A stretch of 17,116 nt of DNA from assembly GCA_029865675.1 (NCBI GenBank), contig JARXAU010000200.1:1-17116 (forward strand), read 5' to 3'. The position numbers and the translations under genes are program-made. Positions 1 through 8,260 of this stretch are shown here, piece after piece (the stretch's first letter is position 1; every line of letters starts with the position of its first letter). The stretch comes from Rhodoferax sp. Lineage in GTDB: Bacteria; Pseudomonadota; Gammaproteobacteria; Burkholderiales; Burkholderiaceae_C. Below the pieces are notes generated by a model, which searched no databases, was not told the DNA's origin, and saw only the letters and a program-made list of their open reading frames with translations.

Positions 1-2482
1 GAATGGAGATACCCAAAGCCGGGCACAGCTCCATGCCCACAGCCTTCACCGTGGCGTACAGCGCGGCGTCTTCGCCGGGTTCGCCGCAGGCGGCCATCCA
101 GTTGGCGGACAGTTTCACGCGTGGCAAGTCGATGGGGGCAGCCAGCAGGTTGGTAATGGCTTCAGCCACCGCCATGCGGCCCGAGGCCGGGGCGTTGACA
201 GATGCCAGCGGCGTGCGCTCGCCCATGGCCATGGCCTCACCGGCAAAGCCCTGGTAGTCCGCCAAGGTCACTGCGCAATCGGCCACCGGCACCTGCCAGG
301 GGCCGACCATCTGGTCGCGGTGCGTGAGGCCACCGACGGTGCGGTCGCCAATCGTGATCAAAAAGCGCTTGGACGCCACCGTGGGGTGCGAAAGCACGTC
401 GATCACCGCCTTTTGCAGATCGACGCCGGTCAGGTCCAGCGGCGCGAAGGTGCGCGCCACAGTTTGGACATCGCGGTGCATTTTGGGCGGCTTGCCCAGC
501 AAAACGTTCATGGGCATATCCACTGGAAGGATGGCCCCCACGCTCCCCACTGCGTGTGGTTCGCTGCCCCCCGGGGGGGCGCTCGCGCCTTGGGACGGCC
601 CGGCGCCGCTCGTGGCCTCCACGCTCCAGTAATCGTCGGCAACCACCAGTTGCCGCTCTTCGGTGGCAACGCCGACAACGGCGAACGGGCAGCGCTCGCG
701 CTCGCACAAGGCGGTAAACAGCGCCAGCGAATCCGGCGCGATGGCCAGCACGTAGCGTTCTTGGCTTTCGTTGCACCATATTTCTTTGGGCGCCATGCCA
801 CTTTCTTCCAGAGGCACGGCGCGCAGATCAAATCGGGCACCGCGACCGGCGTCATTGGTCAGCTCGGGAAATGCGTTGGACAGGCCGCCTGCGCCCACGT
901 CGTGGATGGCCAAAATCGGGTTGCCCAGACCGTTCGGGCCAGCGTCACGGCCCAAAATCCAGCACTGGTTGATCACCTCTTGGGCGCGGCGCTCCATCTC
1001 GGGGTTGCCGCGCTGCACCGAATCAAAGTCCAGATCGGCGGCGTTGGCGCCCGTGGCCATGGAGCTGGCCGCACTGCCGCCCATGCCAATGCGCATGCCC
1101 GGGCCACCCAACTGAATCAGCAGGCTGCCTGCCGGAAATTCGATCTTGTGGGTTTGTGTGGCGTCAATTACGCCCATGCCACCGGCAATCATGATGGGCT
1201 TGTGGTAGCCGCGATGCACCGTGTCCAAGTCGCTGGTAACGCTTTGCTCGTATTGCCGAAAGTAGCCCAGCAAATTAGGCCGGCCAAACTCGTTGTTAAA
1301 CGCCGCGCCGCCGAGTGGCCCCTCAATCATGATTTGCAAGGGGCTGGCGATGTGATCGGGTTTGCCGTAGTAGTTAATTGGAATCTGACCCCAATTAGCT
1401 TGACCTGGGGCCCAGTCAATTTTCGACACCGTGAAACCTGTCAACCCTGCTTTGGGTTTGGAGCCGCGGCCAGTAGCCCCTTCGTCGCGGATTTCGCCGC
1501 CGGCGCCGGTGGATGCGCCGGGAAAAGGGGAAATGGCGGTGGGGTGATTGTGGGTTTCCACCTTCATCAGGATGTGCTGGGTGGCCTGGCTTTTTTGGTA
1601 GTGCGGCGAGCGCACCGTCTGGTCGCTGGCACTGGCGCTGGCGGCGAAGTGCTCGACCTCGCTGCCTTCCATCACCGAGGCATTGTCCGAATACGCCACC
1701 AGCATGTGCTGGGGGTGGGTTTGGTGCGTGTGGCGGATCATGCCGAACATGCTGCTGGCCTGGGGCGCGCCGTCGATGGTGAAGTCGGCGTTGAAGATTT
1801 TGTGGCGGCAGTGTTCACTATTGGCCTGGGCGAACATCATCAATTCCACGTCGGTGGGGTTGCGCTGCAAGCCGGTAAATGCCTGCACCAGGTAATCGAT
1901 CTCGTCGTCGGCCAGCGCCAGACCAAAGCGCACATTGGCGTCCAGCAGCGCAGCGCGACCACCACCGAGCACGTCGCAAATGTCCAGCGTCGCAGCCTGC
2001 AAAACGCCAAACAGTGCCTGGGCCTGCGCGCGATCAGTGAACACGCTCTCGGTCATGCGGTCGTGCAGCAAGGCGGCGCAGGCCTGGAGTTGCTCGGGCG
2101 AGAGGCTGGGCTTGGACAGCAAACCGCTTTTGAGCGTGAGGCGGTATTCCACCATGCGCTCCACGCGTTGGACGGCCAGACCGCAGTTGTGCGCAATGTC
2201 CGTGGCTTTGGAGGCCCAGGGCGAGATCGTGCCCAGGCGCGGCGACACCAGCAGCACCAGGCCGTCCGCGCCGCCTTCGAAGGGCTCGCCGTAGCTCAGC
2301 AATGCATTCAGGCGGGCGGTGAGCGCCGCGACGGGCGCGCCGTCGGTGGCCACCCAGTGCACAAAGCGGCCAGAAATGCCGCTGATCTTGTCGTGCACCC
2401 CCTGCAAGGCGGTCAAAAAAGCGGCGGCGCGGAAACGGCTGAGCGCGTTGCCGCCTTCGAAGGTACTAAGGTGCAGGGTCAC
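1..2482 (-). CDS. purL: Phosphoribosylformylglycinamidine synthase (FGAM synthase), N-terminal part; C-terminus outside window
   Basis: PurL converts FGAR, ATP and glutamine to FGAM in cytosolic de novo purine synthesis. The reading frame runs without a stop from the GTG at 2480-2482 (V-T-L-H-L-S-T-F-E-G-G-N, matching the family start M-T-L-H-L..F-E-G) to the left edge, about 827 codons of a family that is usually ~1,300 residues; the glutamine amidotransferase domain is therefore missing only because the window ends. Visible signatures: GRGSKPKAGLTGFTVS (~338-353), PLGGAAFNNEFGRP (~388-401), LLGKPPKMHRD (~660-670), GDRTVGGLTHRDQMVGPW (~711-728), and CPALGIS at the edge. No clear Shine-Dalgarno precedes the GTG. 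Two oddities: a ~30-residue Gly/Ala/Pro-rich insert at ~620-651 and a palindrome-rich stretch at ~354-371, both in frame. It is divergent from map across 118 bp. Identity is very secure. Confidence 0.97.
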   Translation of the reverse strand, partial: MTLHLSTFEGGNALSRFRAAAFLTALQGVHDKISGISGRFVHWVATDGAPVAALTARLNALLSYGEPFEGGADGLVLLVSPRLGTISPWASKATDIAHNCGLAVQRVERMVEYRLTLKSGLLSKPSLSPEQLQACAALLHDRMTESVFTDRAQAQALFGVLQAATLDICDVLGGGRAALLDANVRFGLALADDEIDYLVQAFTGLQRNPTDVELMMFAQANSEHCRHKIFNADFTIDGAPQASSMFGMIRHTHQTHPQHMLVAYSDNASVMEGSEVEHFAASASASDQTVRSPHYQKSQATQHILMKVETHNHPTAISPFPGASTGAGGEIRDEGATGRGSKPKAGLTGFTVSKIDWAPGQANWGQIPINYYGKPDHIASPLQIMIEGPLGGAAFNNEFGRPNLLGYFRQYEQSVTSDLDTVHRGYHKPIMIAGGMGVIDATQTHKIEFPAGSLLIQLGGPGMRIGMGGSAASSMATGANAADLDFDSVQRGNPEMERRAQEVINQCWILGRDAGPNGLGNPILAIHDVGAGGLSNAFPELTNDAGRGARFDLRAVPLEESGMAPKEIWCNESQERYVLAIAPDSLALFTALCERERCPFAVVGVATEERQLVVADDYWSVEATSGAGPSQGASAPPGGSEPHAVGSVGAILPVDMPMNVLLGKPPKMHRDVQTVARTFAPLDLTGVDLQKAVIDVLSHPTVASKRFLITIGDRTVGGLTHRDQMVGPWQVPVADCAVTLADYQGFAGEAMAMGERTPLASVNAPASGRMAVAEAITNLLAAPIDLPRVKLSANWMAACGEPGEDAALYATVKAVGMELCPALGISI
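530..625 (-). repeat. In-frame GC-palindromic repeat-like insert within purL
   Basis: Seen directly: about 95 bp containing GCCCCCC/GGGGGGGC back to back (566-580) and the hairpin GGCGC-TC-GCGCC (578-589). In the purL frame it encodes a low-complexity linker including GASAPPGGSEPHAVGS. E. coli PurL, as I recall it, has about 13 residues between ATEE and the P-I-D-L-P-L-D-V-L-L-G block, while this protein has about 43, so roughly 30 residues are extra. The DNA resembles a dispersed GC-rich repeat I remember from intergenic regions of Comamonadaceae; that identification is from memory. Confidence 0.6.
1375..1423. repeat. REP-like double palindrome inside purL
   Basis: Hairpin 1 has 7-bp arms TAATTGG (1375-1381) and CCAATTA (1391-1397) around AATCTGACC. 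Hairpin 2 has arms TTGAC (1400-1404) and GTCAA (1415-1419) with an inner TGG/CCA pairing and one bulge. On the purL strand the core reads AATTGGGGTCAGATTCCAATT-like, a motif I recall from REP elements around RAYT (Y1 transposase) genes. It is translated in frame as residues ~354-371 of PurL, a loop of variable length in the family. Confidence 0.45.
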
Positions 2483-2545
2483 GGGAGGGCTTTGGTGGGG
2501 GATGGGGGAGCAGCGGGCAATTTTAACGACCGGGCTTGCAGCGCG

Positions 2546-2567
2546 GCCCTCACACTGCCCTCACACT
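2546..2567. repeat. Two perfect adjacent copies of an 11-bp unit between purL and map
   Basis: GCCCTCACACT occurs at 2546-2556 and again at 2557-2567 with no gap. The period is about one helical turn, so both copies would face the same side of the DNA. It sits directly upstream of the -10-like box for map and about 65-85 bp upstream of the purL start, so it could bind a regulator of either gene. No matching known operator was recognised. Confidence 0.5.
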
Positions 2568-2588
2568 TTCCCGAAATCCAAACCTTGG

Positions 2589-2594
2589 GATAAT
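2589..2594 (+). promoter_or_regulatory. Candidate -10 box for map (possible leaderless transcript)
   Basis: GATAAT matches the TATAAT consensus at five of six positions and ends 6 bp before the map ATG at 2601. A start about seven bases downstream would coincide with the ATG, which agrees with the absence of a Shine-Dalgarno sequence there. The -35 region is poor (CTTTCC around 2566-2571), so the call is tentative. Confidence 0.35.
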
Positions 2595-2600
2595 CCGCCG

Positions 2601-3410
2601 ATGACTATCACTTACAAAGACGCCCAAGGCATAGCGGGCATGCGCGTGGCGGGCAGATTGGCCTCCGAAGTTCTGGACTACCTGACCCCCTTCGTCGTGC
2701 CCGGTGTCACCACCAACGCCTTGGACAAATTGGCCCACGACTACATCGTGAACGTGCAAGGCGCGATTCCCGCGCCGCTCAATTACACCGGCGGCGGAAA
2801 AATTCCCTACCCCAAGTCGATTTGCACCTCGGTCAACCACCAGGTCTGCCACGGCATTCCCAATGACAAGGCGTTGAAAAAGGGCGACGTGCTCAACATC
2901 GACGTCACCGTCATCAAAAACACCTGGCACGGCGACACCAGCCGCATGTTTTTTGTCGGCGAAGCGTCGATTGCCGCCAAGCGCCTGGCCGCCGTCACCT
3001 ACGACGCCATGTGGCACGGCATCAAAATGGTCAAGCCGGGCGTCTATTTGGGCGACATCGGCCACGCCATTCAGCGCTTTACCGAAGGCCACGGCTTTAG
3101 CGTGGTGCGCGAGTTTTGCGGCCACGGCATCGGCCAAGTGTTTCACGAAGAGCCGCAGGTGCTGCACTATGGCCGCCCCGGCACGCTCGACAAATTGGTC
3201 GAGGGCATGACTTTCACCATCGAGCCCATGGTCAACGCCGGGCGCAAGGAAATCAAGGAAGGCCCGGAAAAAGACGGCTGGACCATCGTTACCCAAGACC
3301 GTTCCTTGTCCGCACAGTGGGAGCACACCGTGCTAGTCACCCCCACAGGCTACGAGGTGCTGACGCTATCGGCGGGCAGCCCGCCCATTCCGGCGTTTGT
3401 GTTGGCCTGA
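2601..3410 (+). CDS. map: Type I methionine aminopeptidase
   Basis: Cytosolic metalloenzyme that removes the initiator methionine from nascent proteins. The 269-residue product has the type I 'pita-bread' fold length and all expected residues: His84 for substrate contact and the dinuclear metal ligands Asp101, Asp112, His175 (in GHGIG, 174-178), Glu208 (FTIEPM) and Glu241 (WEHT). The ATG at 2601 gives MTITYKDAQGIAGMRVAGRL, which fits the family start; the frame is open further upstream but that extension shows no homology. No Shine-Dalgarno is present and a -10-like box lies just 6 bp upstream, so translation may be leaderless. It is divergent from purL and probably co-transcribed with glnD 40 bp downstream, an arrangement common in proteobacteria. 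Confidence 0.97.
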   Translation: MTITYKDAQGIAGMRVAGRLASEVLDYLTPFVVPGVTTNALDKLAHDYIVNVQGAIPAPLNYTGGGKIPYPKSICTSVNHQVCHGIPNDKALKKGDVLNIDVTVIKNTWHGDTSRMFFVGEASIAAKRLAAVTYDAMWHGIKMVKPGVYLGDIGHAIQRFTEGHGFSVVREFCGHGIGQVFHEEPQVLHYGRPGTLDKLVEGMTFTIEPMVNAGRKEIKEGPEKDGWTIVTQDRSLSAQWEHTVLVTPTGYEVLTLSAGSPPIPAFVLA

Positions 3411-3450
3411 GCTTTCCCCCTCTTTTGGTCTTTGCGCTGCGACTGCCCCC

Positions 3451-6033
3451 ATGTCCGATATCCAAGCGCTGCGCACCAGCTACCGAGCGCAAAAAGCGCA
3501 GATCTTGCAGCGTCTGCAGTCGCCCACCTTTTCACCGCGCGGCATTCATAAAGTACTGCGCCAGCTCTCTGGCCTGACCGACACGCTTTTGGGCACGCTG
3601 TGGGACCAGGCCGCGATCGGCCCGCAATGCGCTTTGGTGGCGGTGGGTGGCTATGGACGCGCAGAGCTTTTTCCGTACTCGGACGTAGACGTGCTGGTGC
3701 TGCTGTCCAAGCTGGCCGAGGACGATTCCGGTCTGGCAAGGGCCATCGAACAGTTCATTGGCAGTTGCTGGGATGCAGGGCTGGAGATCGGTTCGAGCGT
3801 GCGCAGCGTGCAGGAATGCGTGAACGAAGCCAGCAAGGACGTGACCGTGCAAACCGCGCTCTTAGAGTGCCGCTTTCTGACGGGCGACGCCGCACTGGTC
3901 AAGCGCTTTAAAACCGAATTCTTTGCCGCCCTCGACCCGAAGGCCTTTTTTGTTGCCAAAACACTCGAGTTGCGCCAGCGCCACACCAAGTTTGAGGACA
4001 CGCCCTATGCGCTGGAGCCCAATTGCAAAGAGTCGCCCGGCGGCATCCGCGACCTGCAAGCGGTGCTGTGGGTAGCGCGGGCGGCGCATTGTGGCTGGGA
4101 CTGGGCCGAGCTGGCGCACAACGGCTTGGCGACCGACTTTGAAATTGCGCAAATTCGGCGCAACGAATCGCTGCTGTTTCTGGTGCGCGCTCGACTGCAC
4201 ATGATTGCCAAGCGGCGCGAAGACCGGCTGGTGTTTGACCTGCAAACGCCCGTGGCCGAGGCCTTTGGCTACAACGCGCCCGCCAACGCACGCGCCGTGG
4301 TGCGCGCCAGCGAGCGCCTGATGAAGCGCTACTACTGGGCGGCCAAGGCGGTGACCCAGCTCAACCAAATTTTGCTGATGAACATCGAGGAGCGGCTCAA
4401 CCCCTCCACGCACACGCTGCGCCCCATTAACGCGCATTTCAACGACAAAGCCGGCATGTTGGATGTGGCCTTTGATGACCTGTACCAGCGCCAGCCGCAC
4501 GCGATTTTGGAAACCTTTTTGCTCTACCAAACCACGGTAGGTGTCAAAGGGCTTTCTGCGCGCACCTTGCGCGCCCTCTACAACGCGCGCGGCGTCATGG
4601 ACGCAGCCTTCCGGCGCGACCCGGTGAACCGCGCCACCTTTATGCGCATCTTGATGCAGCCCGGCGGCATTACCCACGCCATGCGGCTGATGAACCAAAC
4701 CTCGGTGCTGGGGCGCTACCTTTGGGTGTTCAGGCGCATCGTGGGGCAAATGCAGCACGACCTGTTCCATGTGTACACCGTGGACCAGCACATCCTGACG
4801 GTACTGCGCAATGTTCGACGTTTCTTTATCGTGGAGCACGCGCACGAATACCCGTTTTGTTCGCAACTGGCCTCGGGCTGGGACAAGCCTTGGCTGCTGT
4901 ACGTGGCAGCGCTGTTCCACGACATTGCCAAAGGCCGTGGCGGCGACCATTCAGAGCTGGGTTGCGTGGAGGCGCGGCGCTTTTGCAAGCAGCACGGCAT
5001 AGACGCCGAAGACACGGCGCTGATCGAGTTTTTGGTGGCCGAGCACCTGACCATGAGCCGCATTGCACAAAAGTCCGACCTGAGCGACAGCGCGGTGATT
5101 GCCAAGTTTGCGCAGCGTGTGGGCAATGAGCGCAATTTGACCGCGCTCTACCTGCTGACGGTGGCCGATATTCGCGGCACCTCGCCCAAGGTGTGGAACG
5201 CCTGGAAGAGCAAGCTGCTCGAAGACCTGTACCGCTACACCATGCGCGTGCTCGGGGGGCGCGCGCCCGATGCCGACGCCGAAGTGGAGGCGCGCAAGCG
5301 CGAGGCCCTGGTCAACCTGGCCCTGTACAGCCTGCCGTTTGAGGCGCACAAAGCGCTGTGGGACACGCTGGACGTGAGCTACTTTATGCGCCACGACGCG
5401 TCTGACATTGCCTGGCACGCCAAACAGCTTTCGCGCCATGTGCAAACCGCCACGCCCGTGGTGCGCGCACGCCGCTCCACCCTGGGCGAAGGCCTGCAAG
5501 TGCTGGTTTACACCCCAGATCAGCCGGATTTGTTTGCCCGCATTTGCGGCTACTTTGACCAGGCCTCGTTCAGCATTGTGGACGCCCGAGTGCACACCAC
5601 ACAGCGCGGCTATGCGCTCGACACCTTTGAGGTGGTGACCTCTGCGGGCATGGAAGAACACTACCAGGCGCTCACCAGCATGCTGGAGAGCGAGCTGGCC
5701 CTGGCCATTGCCACCGCAGGGCCGCTGCCCCAGCCGTCTAAGGGGCGCATTTCGCGGCGGGTCAAGAGCTTTCCCATCGCGCCGCGCGTGACCTTGCGGC
5801 CCGACGAAAAAGCGCAAAACTGGTTGCTCAACATCTCGGCCAGCGACCGCCCAGGCCTGCTGTACTCAATCGCCCGCATCTTGGCCCGCCACCACATTGA
5901 AGTCCAGCTCGCCAAAGTCGCCACCCTGGGCGAACGGGTGGAGGACACGTTTTTGATCCATGGCTCCCAGCTGCAGCACAACAAAAAACAGATCGACATC
6001 GAAACCGAGCTGCTCGAATCGCTGGCGTCCTAA
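3451..6033 (+). CDS. glnD: [Protein-PII] uridylyltransferase / uridylyl-removing enzyme
   Basis: GlnD senses glutamine and adds or removes UMP on PII proteins (GlnB/GlnK), controlling glutamine synthetase and nitrogen regulation. The 860-residue protein shows the full family order: nucleotidyltransferase motif GGYGRAELFPYSDVD (~66-80), the GlnD PII-uridylylase segment, an HD domain with LFHDIAKGRGGDHSELG (His490-Asp491) for de-uridylylation, and two C-terminal ACT domains (~682-760, beginning LQVLVYTPDQPDL, and ~790-860, beginning NWLLNISASDRPG) that bind glutamine. ATG 3451 (MSDIQALRTSYRAQK) is preferred over an in-frame ATG at 3397 that lies inside the end of map. The 40-bp spacing from map suggests one operon. 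It ends 18 bp before the convergent receiver-HPt gene. Confidence 0.97.
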   Translation: MSDIQALRTSYRAQKAQILQRLQSPTFSPRGIHKVLRQLSGLTDTLLGTLWDQAAIGPQCALVAVGGYGRAELFPYSDVDVLVLLSKLAEDDSGLARAIEQFIGSCWDAGLEIGSSVRSVQECVNEASKDVTVQTALLECRFLTGDAALVKRFKTEFFAALDPKAFFVAKTLELRQRHTKFEDTPYALEPNCKESPGGIRDLQAVLWVARAAHCGWDWAELAHNGLATDFEIAQIRRNESLLFLVRARLHMIAKRREDRLVFDLQTPVAEAFGYNAPANARAVVRASERLMKRYYWAAKAVTQLNQILLMNIEERLNPSTHTLRPINAHFNDKAGMLDVAFDDLYQRQPHAILETFLLYQTTVGVKGLSARTLRALYNARGVMDAAFRRDPVNRATFMRILMQPGGITHAMRLMNQTSVLGRYLWVFRRIVGQMQHDLFHVYTVDQHILTVLRNVRRFFIVEHAHEYPFCSQLASGWDKPWLLYVAALFHDIAKGRGGDHSELGCVEARRFCKQHGIDAEDTALIEFLVAEHLTMSRIAQKSDLSDSAVIAKFAQRVGNERNLTALYLLTVADIRGTSPKVWNAWKSKLLEDLYRYTMRVLGGRAPDADAEVEARKREALVNLALYSLPFEAHKALWDTLDVSYFMRHDASDIAWHAKQLSRHVQTATPVVRARRSTLGEGLQVLVYTPDQPDLFARICGYFDQASFSIVDARVHTTQRGYALDTFEVVTSAGMEEHYQALTSMLESELALAIATAGPLPQPSKGRISRRVKSFPIAPRVTLRPDEKAQNWLLNISASDRPGLLYSIARILARHHIEVQLAKVATLGERVEDTFLIHGSQLQHNKKQIDIETELLESLAS

Positions 6034-6053
6034 GGCCCTGCCCTTGTGGGCCT
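6033..6053. terminator. Short hairpin between convergent genes (weak terminator candidate)
   Basis: AGGCCC (6033-6038) pairs with GGGCCT (6048-6053) around a 9-nt loop, exactly between the glnD stop (6031-6033) and the stop of the opposing gene (6052-6054 on the minus strand). There is no T-tract on either side, so intrinsic termination is only a possibility. Confidence 0.3.
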
Positions 6054-6939
6054 AATCGGCCATTGCTTGTCCTACTGGGCGCATCACAGCAGGGGCGTGA
6101 GCGCAGCCACTCGCAATGGGGTGGGGTAAAGCGGATGCCAAAAAAGCTTCTAAAAACTGGTGAACGGCCTGAAGTTCGAGCGCAAGCAAAGGCCACAGCG
6201 TTGCCAACTGTTGCGAGTCTCCCGCTTTACCTACCGCCTCCATGGTGGCACACCGCTGCCCCAGTGCCGCCGCGCCCACGGCGCAGGCCGCAGATTTAAG
6301 CTTGTGCGCAAGTTGTCCGGCAAAAACCGCTTGGCGGGCAGCGCATGCGGCTTGCAATTCCAGGCCGATGGCTGCGGCGCTGGTTTCGAACTCTGCCAAT
6401 AAGCCACGAACCACGGGTGGGTTATGGCCAACCAAGGCTTCCAGCACACGCACATCGACCACCGCTGCAAGCGCCTGCCCCACCTGCGGCGCGCCGCTGG
6501 CAGCAACGGTTGCTTGGGGTGTTTGCAGGGCAATCGCTGGAGAGCCTTGGCAAATGTCGATGGCTTGCCGAGGCTTCTTGGAAAGCAGCGTGTTGACCAC
6601 CGCATACAGCTCCTGGTAACGCAATGGCTTGCAAACACAGGCGTCAAATGGGTGCGGCGCATCACCCAATGCGGCCGAGGGCAGGGTCAGCGCGGTCACC
6701 ATCACCACGGGAATCGTGGCGGTATTCGGGTGCTGCTTGAGCAAGGCCGTGGCTGCCAAGCCGTCCATCACGGGCAATTGGTAGTCCATCAATATCAGGT
6801 CGGGCCGCTGCGCACGCGCGGTGGTCAAAGCGCGCTCAGCGTCTACAGCGCACAGCACATGGTGCCCAGCGTTTTGCAGAAGGAATACCGCCAACTTCAT
6901 GTTGACCGGGTTGTCTTCAACCACCAATACACGGGCCAT
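6052..6939 (-). CDS. Response regulator receiver - HPt phosphotransfer protein
   Basis: A 295-residue cytosolic protein joining two phosphorelay modules. The receiver (~1-122) has the acidic pair E8-D9, phospho-acceptor Asp52 (LILMDYQLPVMDG), Thr82 and Lys104 (CKPLRYQE). After a linker, the HPt helical bundle (~160-270) has the motif QLAHKLKSAACAVGA with His212 as the expected phosphorylated histidine. The start at 6939 (MARVLVVEDNP) is chosen because AAGGAG lies 8 bp upstream; longer starts add no domain. There is no DNA-binding output, so it probably passes phosphate between the hybrid kinase and other receivers encoded opposite. Its receiver is a close paralogue of the stand-alone receiver at 11486-11848. 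The segment between Thr82 and Lys104 looks degenerate compared with that paralogue. It is divergently arranged with the HD-GYP gene across 178 bp. Confidence 0.9.
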   Translation of the reverse strand: MARVLVVEDNPVNMKLAVFLLQNAGHHVLCAVDAERALTTARAQRPDLILMDYQLPVMDGLAATALLKQHPNTATIPVVMVTALTLPSAALGDAPHPFDACVCKPLRYQELYAVVNTLLSKKPRQAIDICQGSPAIALQTPQATVAASGAPQVGQALAAVVDVRVLEALVGHNPPVVRGLLAEFETSAAAIGLELQAACAARQAVFAGQLAHKLKSAACAVGAAALGQRCATMEAVGKAGDSQQLATLWPLLALELQAVHQFLEAFLASALPHPIASGCAHAPAVMRPVGQAMAD

Positions 6940-6987
6940 CAGGTGAACTCCTTGCAGGCCATTGTGGCGGCCCACGCTGCGCCAACT

Positions 6988-7003
6988 TGTGCGCAAGCGC
7001 ACA
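6988..7003. promoter_or_regulatory. Inverted repeat, operator candidate
   Basis: TGTGCGC-AA-GCGCACA: perfect 7-bp arms with a 2-bp centre, lying in the 178-bp gap between the divergent receiver-HPt and HD-GYP genes, about 50 bp upstream of the former. A TTGTCA box (7006-7011 on the minus strand) adjoins it but no good -10 follows. The regulator is unknown. Confidence 0.35.
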
Positions 7004-7117
7004 GATGACAAAGAGCTTTTGAAATAGCCTTGATCGCAGCCGGCGACCGCGACCGGAATGCCATCCCACTTTTACACAAACGGTAGCTCCCAAAGCCCCC
7101 AAAACAACGCCTAAAAC

Positions 7118-8188
7118 ATGAATGCCAGCAACTCGCTCCATCCGGCTCTTGTGTTGGTCGTTGACGATGAAGCGCGCAACGTCAAGCTGCTCGAAACCCT
7201 GTTGCATGCCGACGGGCTCGCCACTATTTCCGCGCGCAACGGCACCGAAGCGCTGGCTTTGGCAGCGTCAAACAAACCCGACTTGATCCTGCTCGACATC
7301 ATGATGCCGGACATGGACGGCTTTGAGACGGTAGCCCGCCTCAAGGCCGACCCACGCACCCAACCGGTGCCCGTCATCATGGTGACTGCCCTCGATGATC
7401 GGGAATCCAAACTGCGCGCCCTGCAGGCCGGTGCAGAAGAATTTCTCTCCAAGCCGGTCCAAAGCGCCGAACTGCGTGTGCGGGTGCGCAACCTGTTGCG
7501 GCTCAAGGAATACAGCGACTTTCTGAACAAGCACAACCTGCTGTTGGAGGACCAGGTAAGCCACCGCACTATGCAGCTCAAAGAAGCCTACCGTGACACC
7601 ATGTTCACCTTGGTGCGTGCGGCGGAACGCAAGGACGCCGAGTCGGGCCACCACATCCGTCGCATCAGCCACTACTGCAGGGCGCTCACCGCTGCCATGC
7701 AAGCACCGGTAGAACTGCAAGACACCATTTGCGACGCCAGCCCCATGCACGACATTGGCAAGATTGGCATTCCCGACAAAGTGTTACTCAAGCCCAGCAG
7801 CCTCACGCCCCAGGAGTGGGACGTCATGAAAACCCATTGCGCGCTGGGCGCCGGCATTTTGGCCAGCGGCACCTCACCCTACACCCGCATGGGCGCTGAC
7901 ATCGCGCTCAACCACCACGAGCGCTGGGACGGCAGCGGCTACCCGTCGGGGCGCAAAGGAGAAGAAATTCCGTGGGCCGCGCGGGTGATGCAAATCTGCG
8001 ATGTCTATGACGCGCTGCGCAGCAAGCGGCCCTACAAACCGGCGCTGGAGCACGCGCGTGCTTTGGACATCATCACGCAGGGCGATGGCCGCACCCAGCC
8101 CGGCCATTTCGACCCTGCGGTGCTGGCGTGTTTTACCGCGCAGGCCGGGCACCTTGCAACCATTTACGAAAGTTTTTCCAATGCCTGA
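7118..8188 (+). CDS. Response regulator with HD-GYP cyclic-di-GMP phosphodiesterase output (RpfG-like)
   Basis: A 356-residue cytosolic regulator. The receiver (~8-128) has D16/D17, phospho-acceptor Asp60 (LILLDIMMPDMDG), Thr90 and Lys112 (SKP). A short helical linker (~130-160) leads to an HD-GYP domain (~160-350) with the family motifs: His211-Asp212 in HDIGKIGIPD, HHERWDGSGYP (266-276) and CDVYDALRSKRPYK (294-307). These are the metal-binding and substrate residues of active HD-GYP phosphodiesterases, so the domain looks catalytically competent; phosphorylation would be expected to tune cyclic-di-GMP breakdown and hence motility or biofilm behaviour. Start ATG 7118 has no good Shine-Dalgarno, but the protein aligns from near this point. 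It precedes the hybrid kinase by 72 bp on the same strand, making the kinase its likely partner. Confidence 0.94.
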   Translation: MNASNSLHPALVLVVDDEARNVKLLETLLHADGLATISARNGTEALALAASNKPDLILLDIMMPDMDGFETVARLKADPRTQPVPVIMVTALDDRESKLRALQAGAEEFLSKPVQSAELRVRVRNLLRLKEYSDFLNKHNLLLEDQVSHRTMQLKEAYRDTMFTLVRAAERKDAESGHHIRRISHYCRALTAAMQAPVELQDTICDASPMHDIGKIGIPDKVLLKPSSLTPQEWDVMKTHCALGAGILASGTSPYTRMGADIALNHHERWDGSGYPSGRKGEEIPWAARVMQICDVYDALRSKRPYKPALEHARALDIITQGDGRTQPGHFDPAVLACFTAQAGHLATIYESFSNA

Positions 8189-8217
8189 TGGGTCCTGCGC
8201 CTGTACCTGGAGGGGCG

Positions 8218-8240
8218 GTGGCGAGCTGCTTCGATATGCC
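8218..8240 (+). repeat. Intergenic imperfect direct repeat, copy 1
   Basis: GTGGCGAGCTGCT (8218-8230) followed by TCGATATGCC. A near-copy begins at 12909 with the same 13 bases then CGACACTGCC. The copies are in the same orientation and bracket the kinase, receiver and REC-DUF1003 genes. A 13-base match alone could be chance in a window of this size. Confidence 0.35.
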
Positions 8241-8260
8241 TTGTTTGAAAGTTGTACTCC

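Noticed and set aside
320..2593. 757-codon open frame on the plus strand
   Set aside because: It lies antisense to purL, whose translated motifs are unmistakable; the sequence is His/Ala/Gly-rich with no domain, a GC-bias artefact.
3862..4950. 362-codon minus-strand open frame inside glnD
   Set aside because: Fully antisense to conserved GlnD sequence and without recognisable domains.
6063..7008. Plus-strand open frames across the receiver-HPt gene
   Set aside because: They are antisense to clear REC and HPt motifs.
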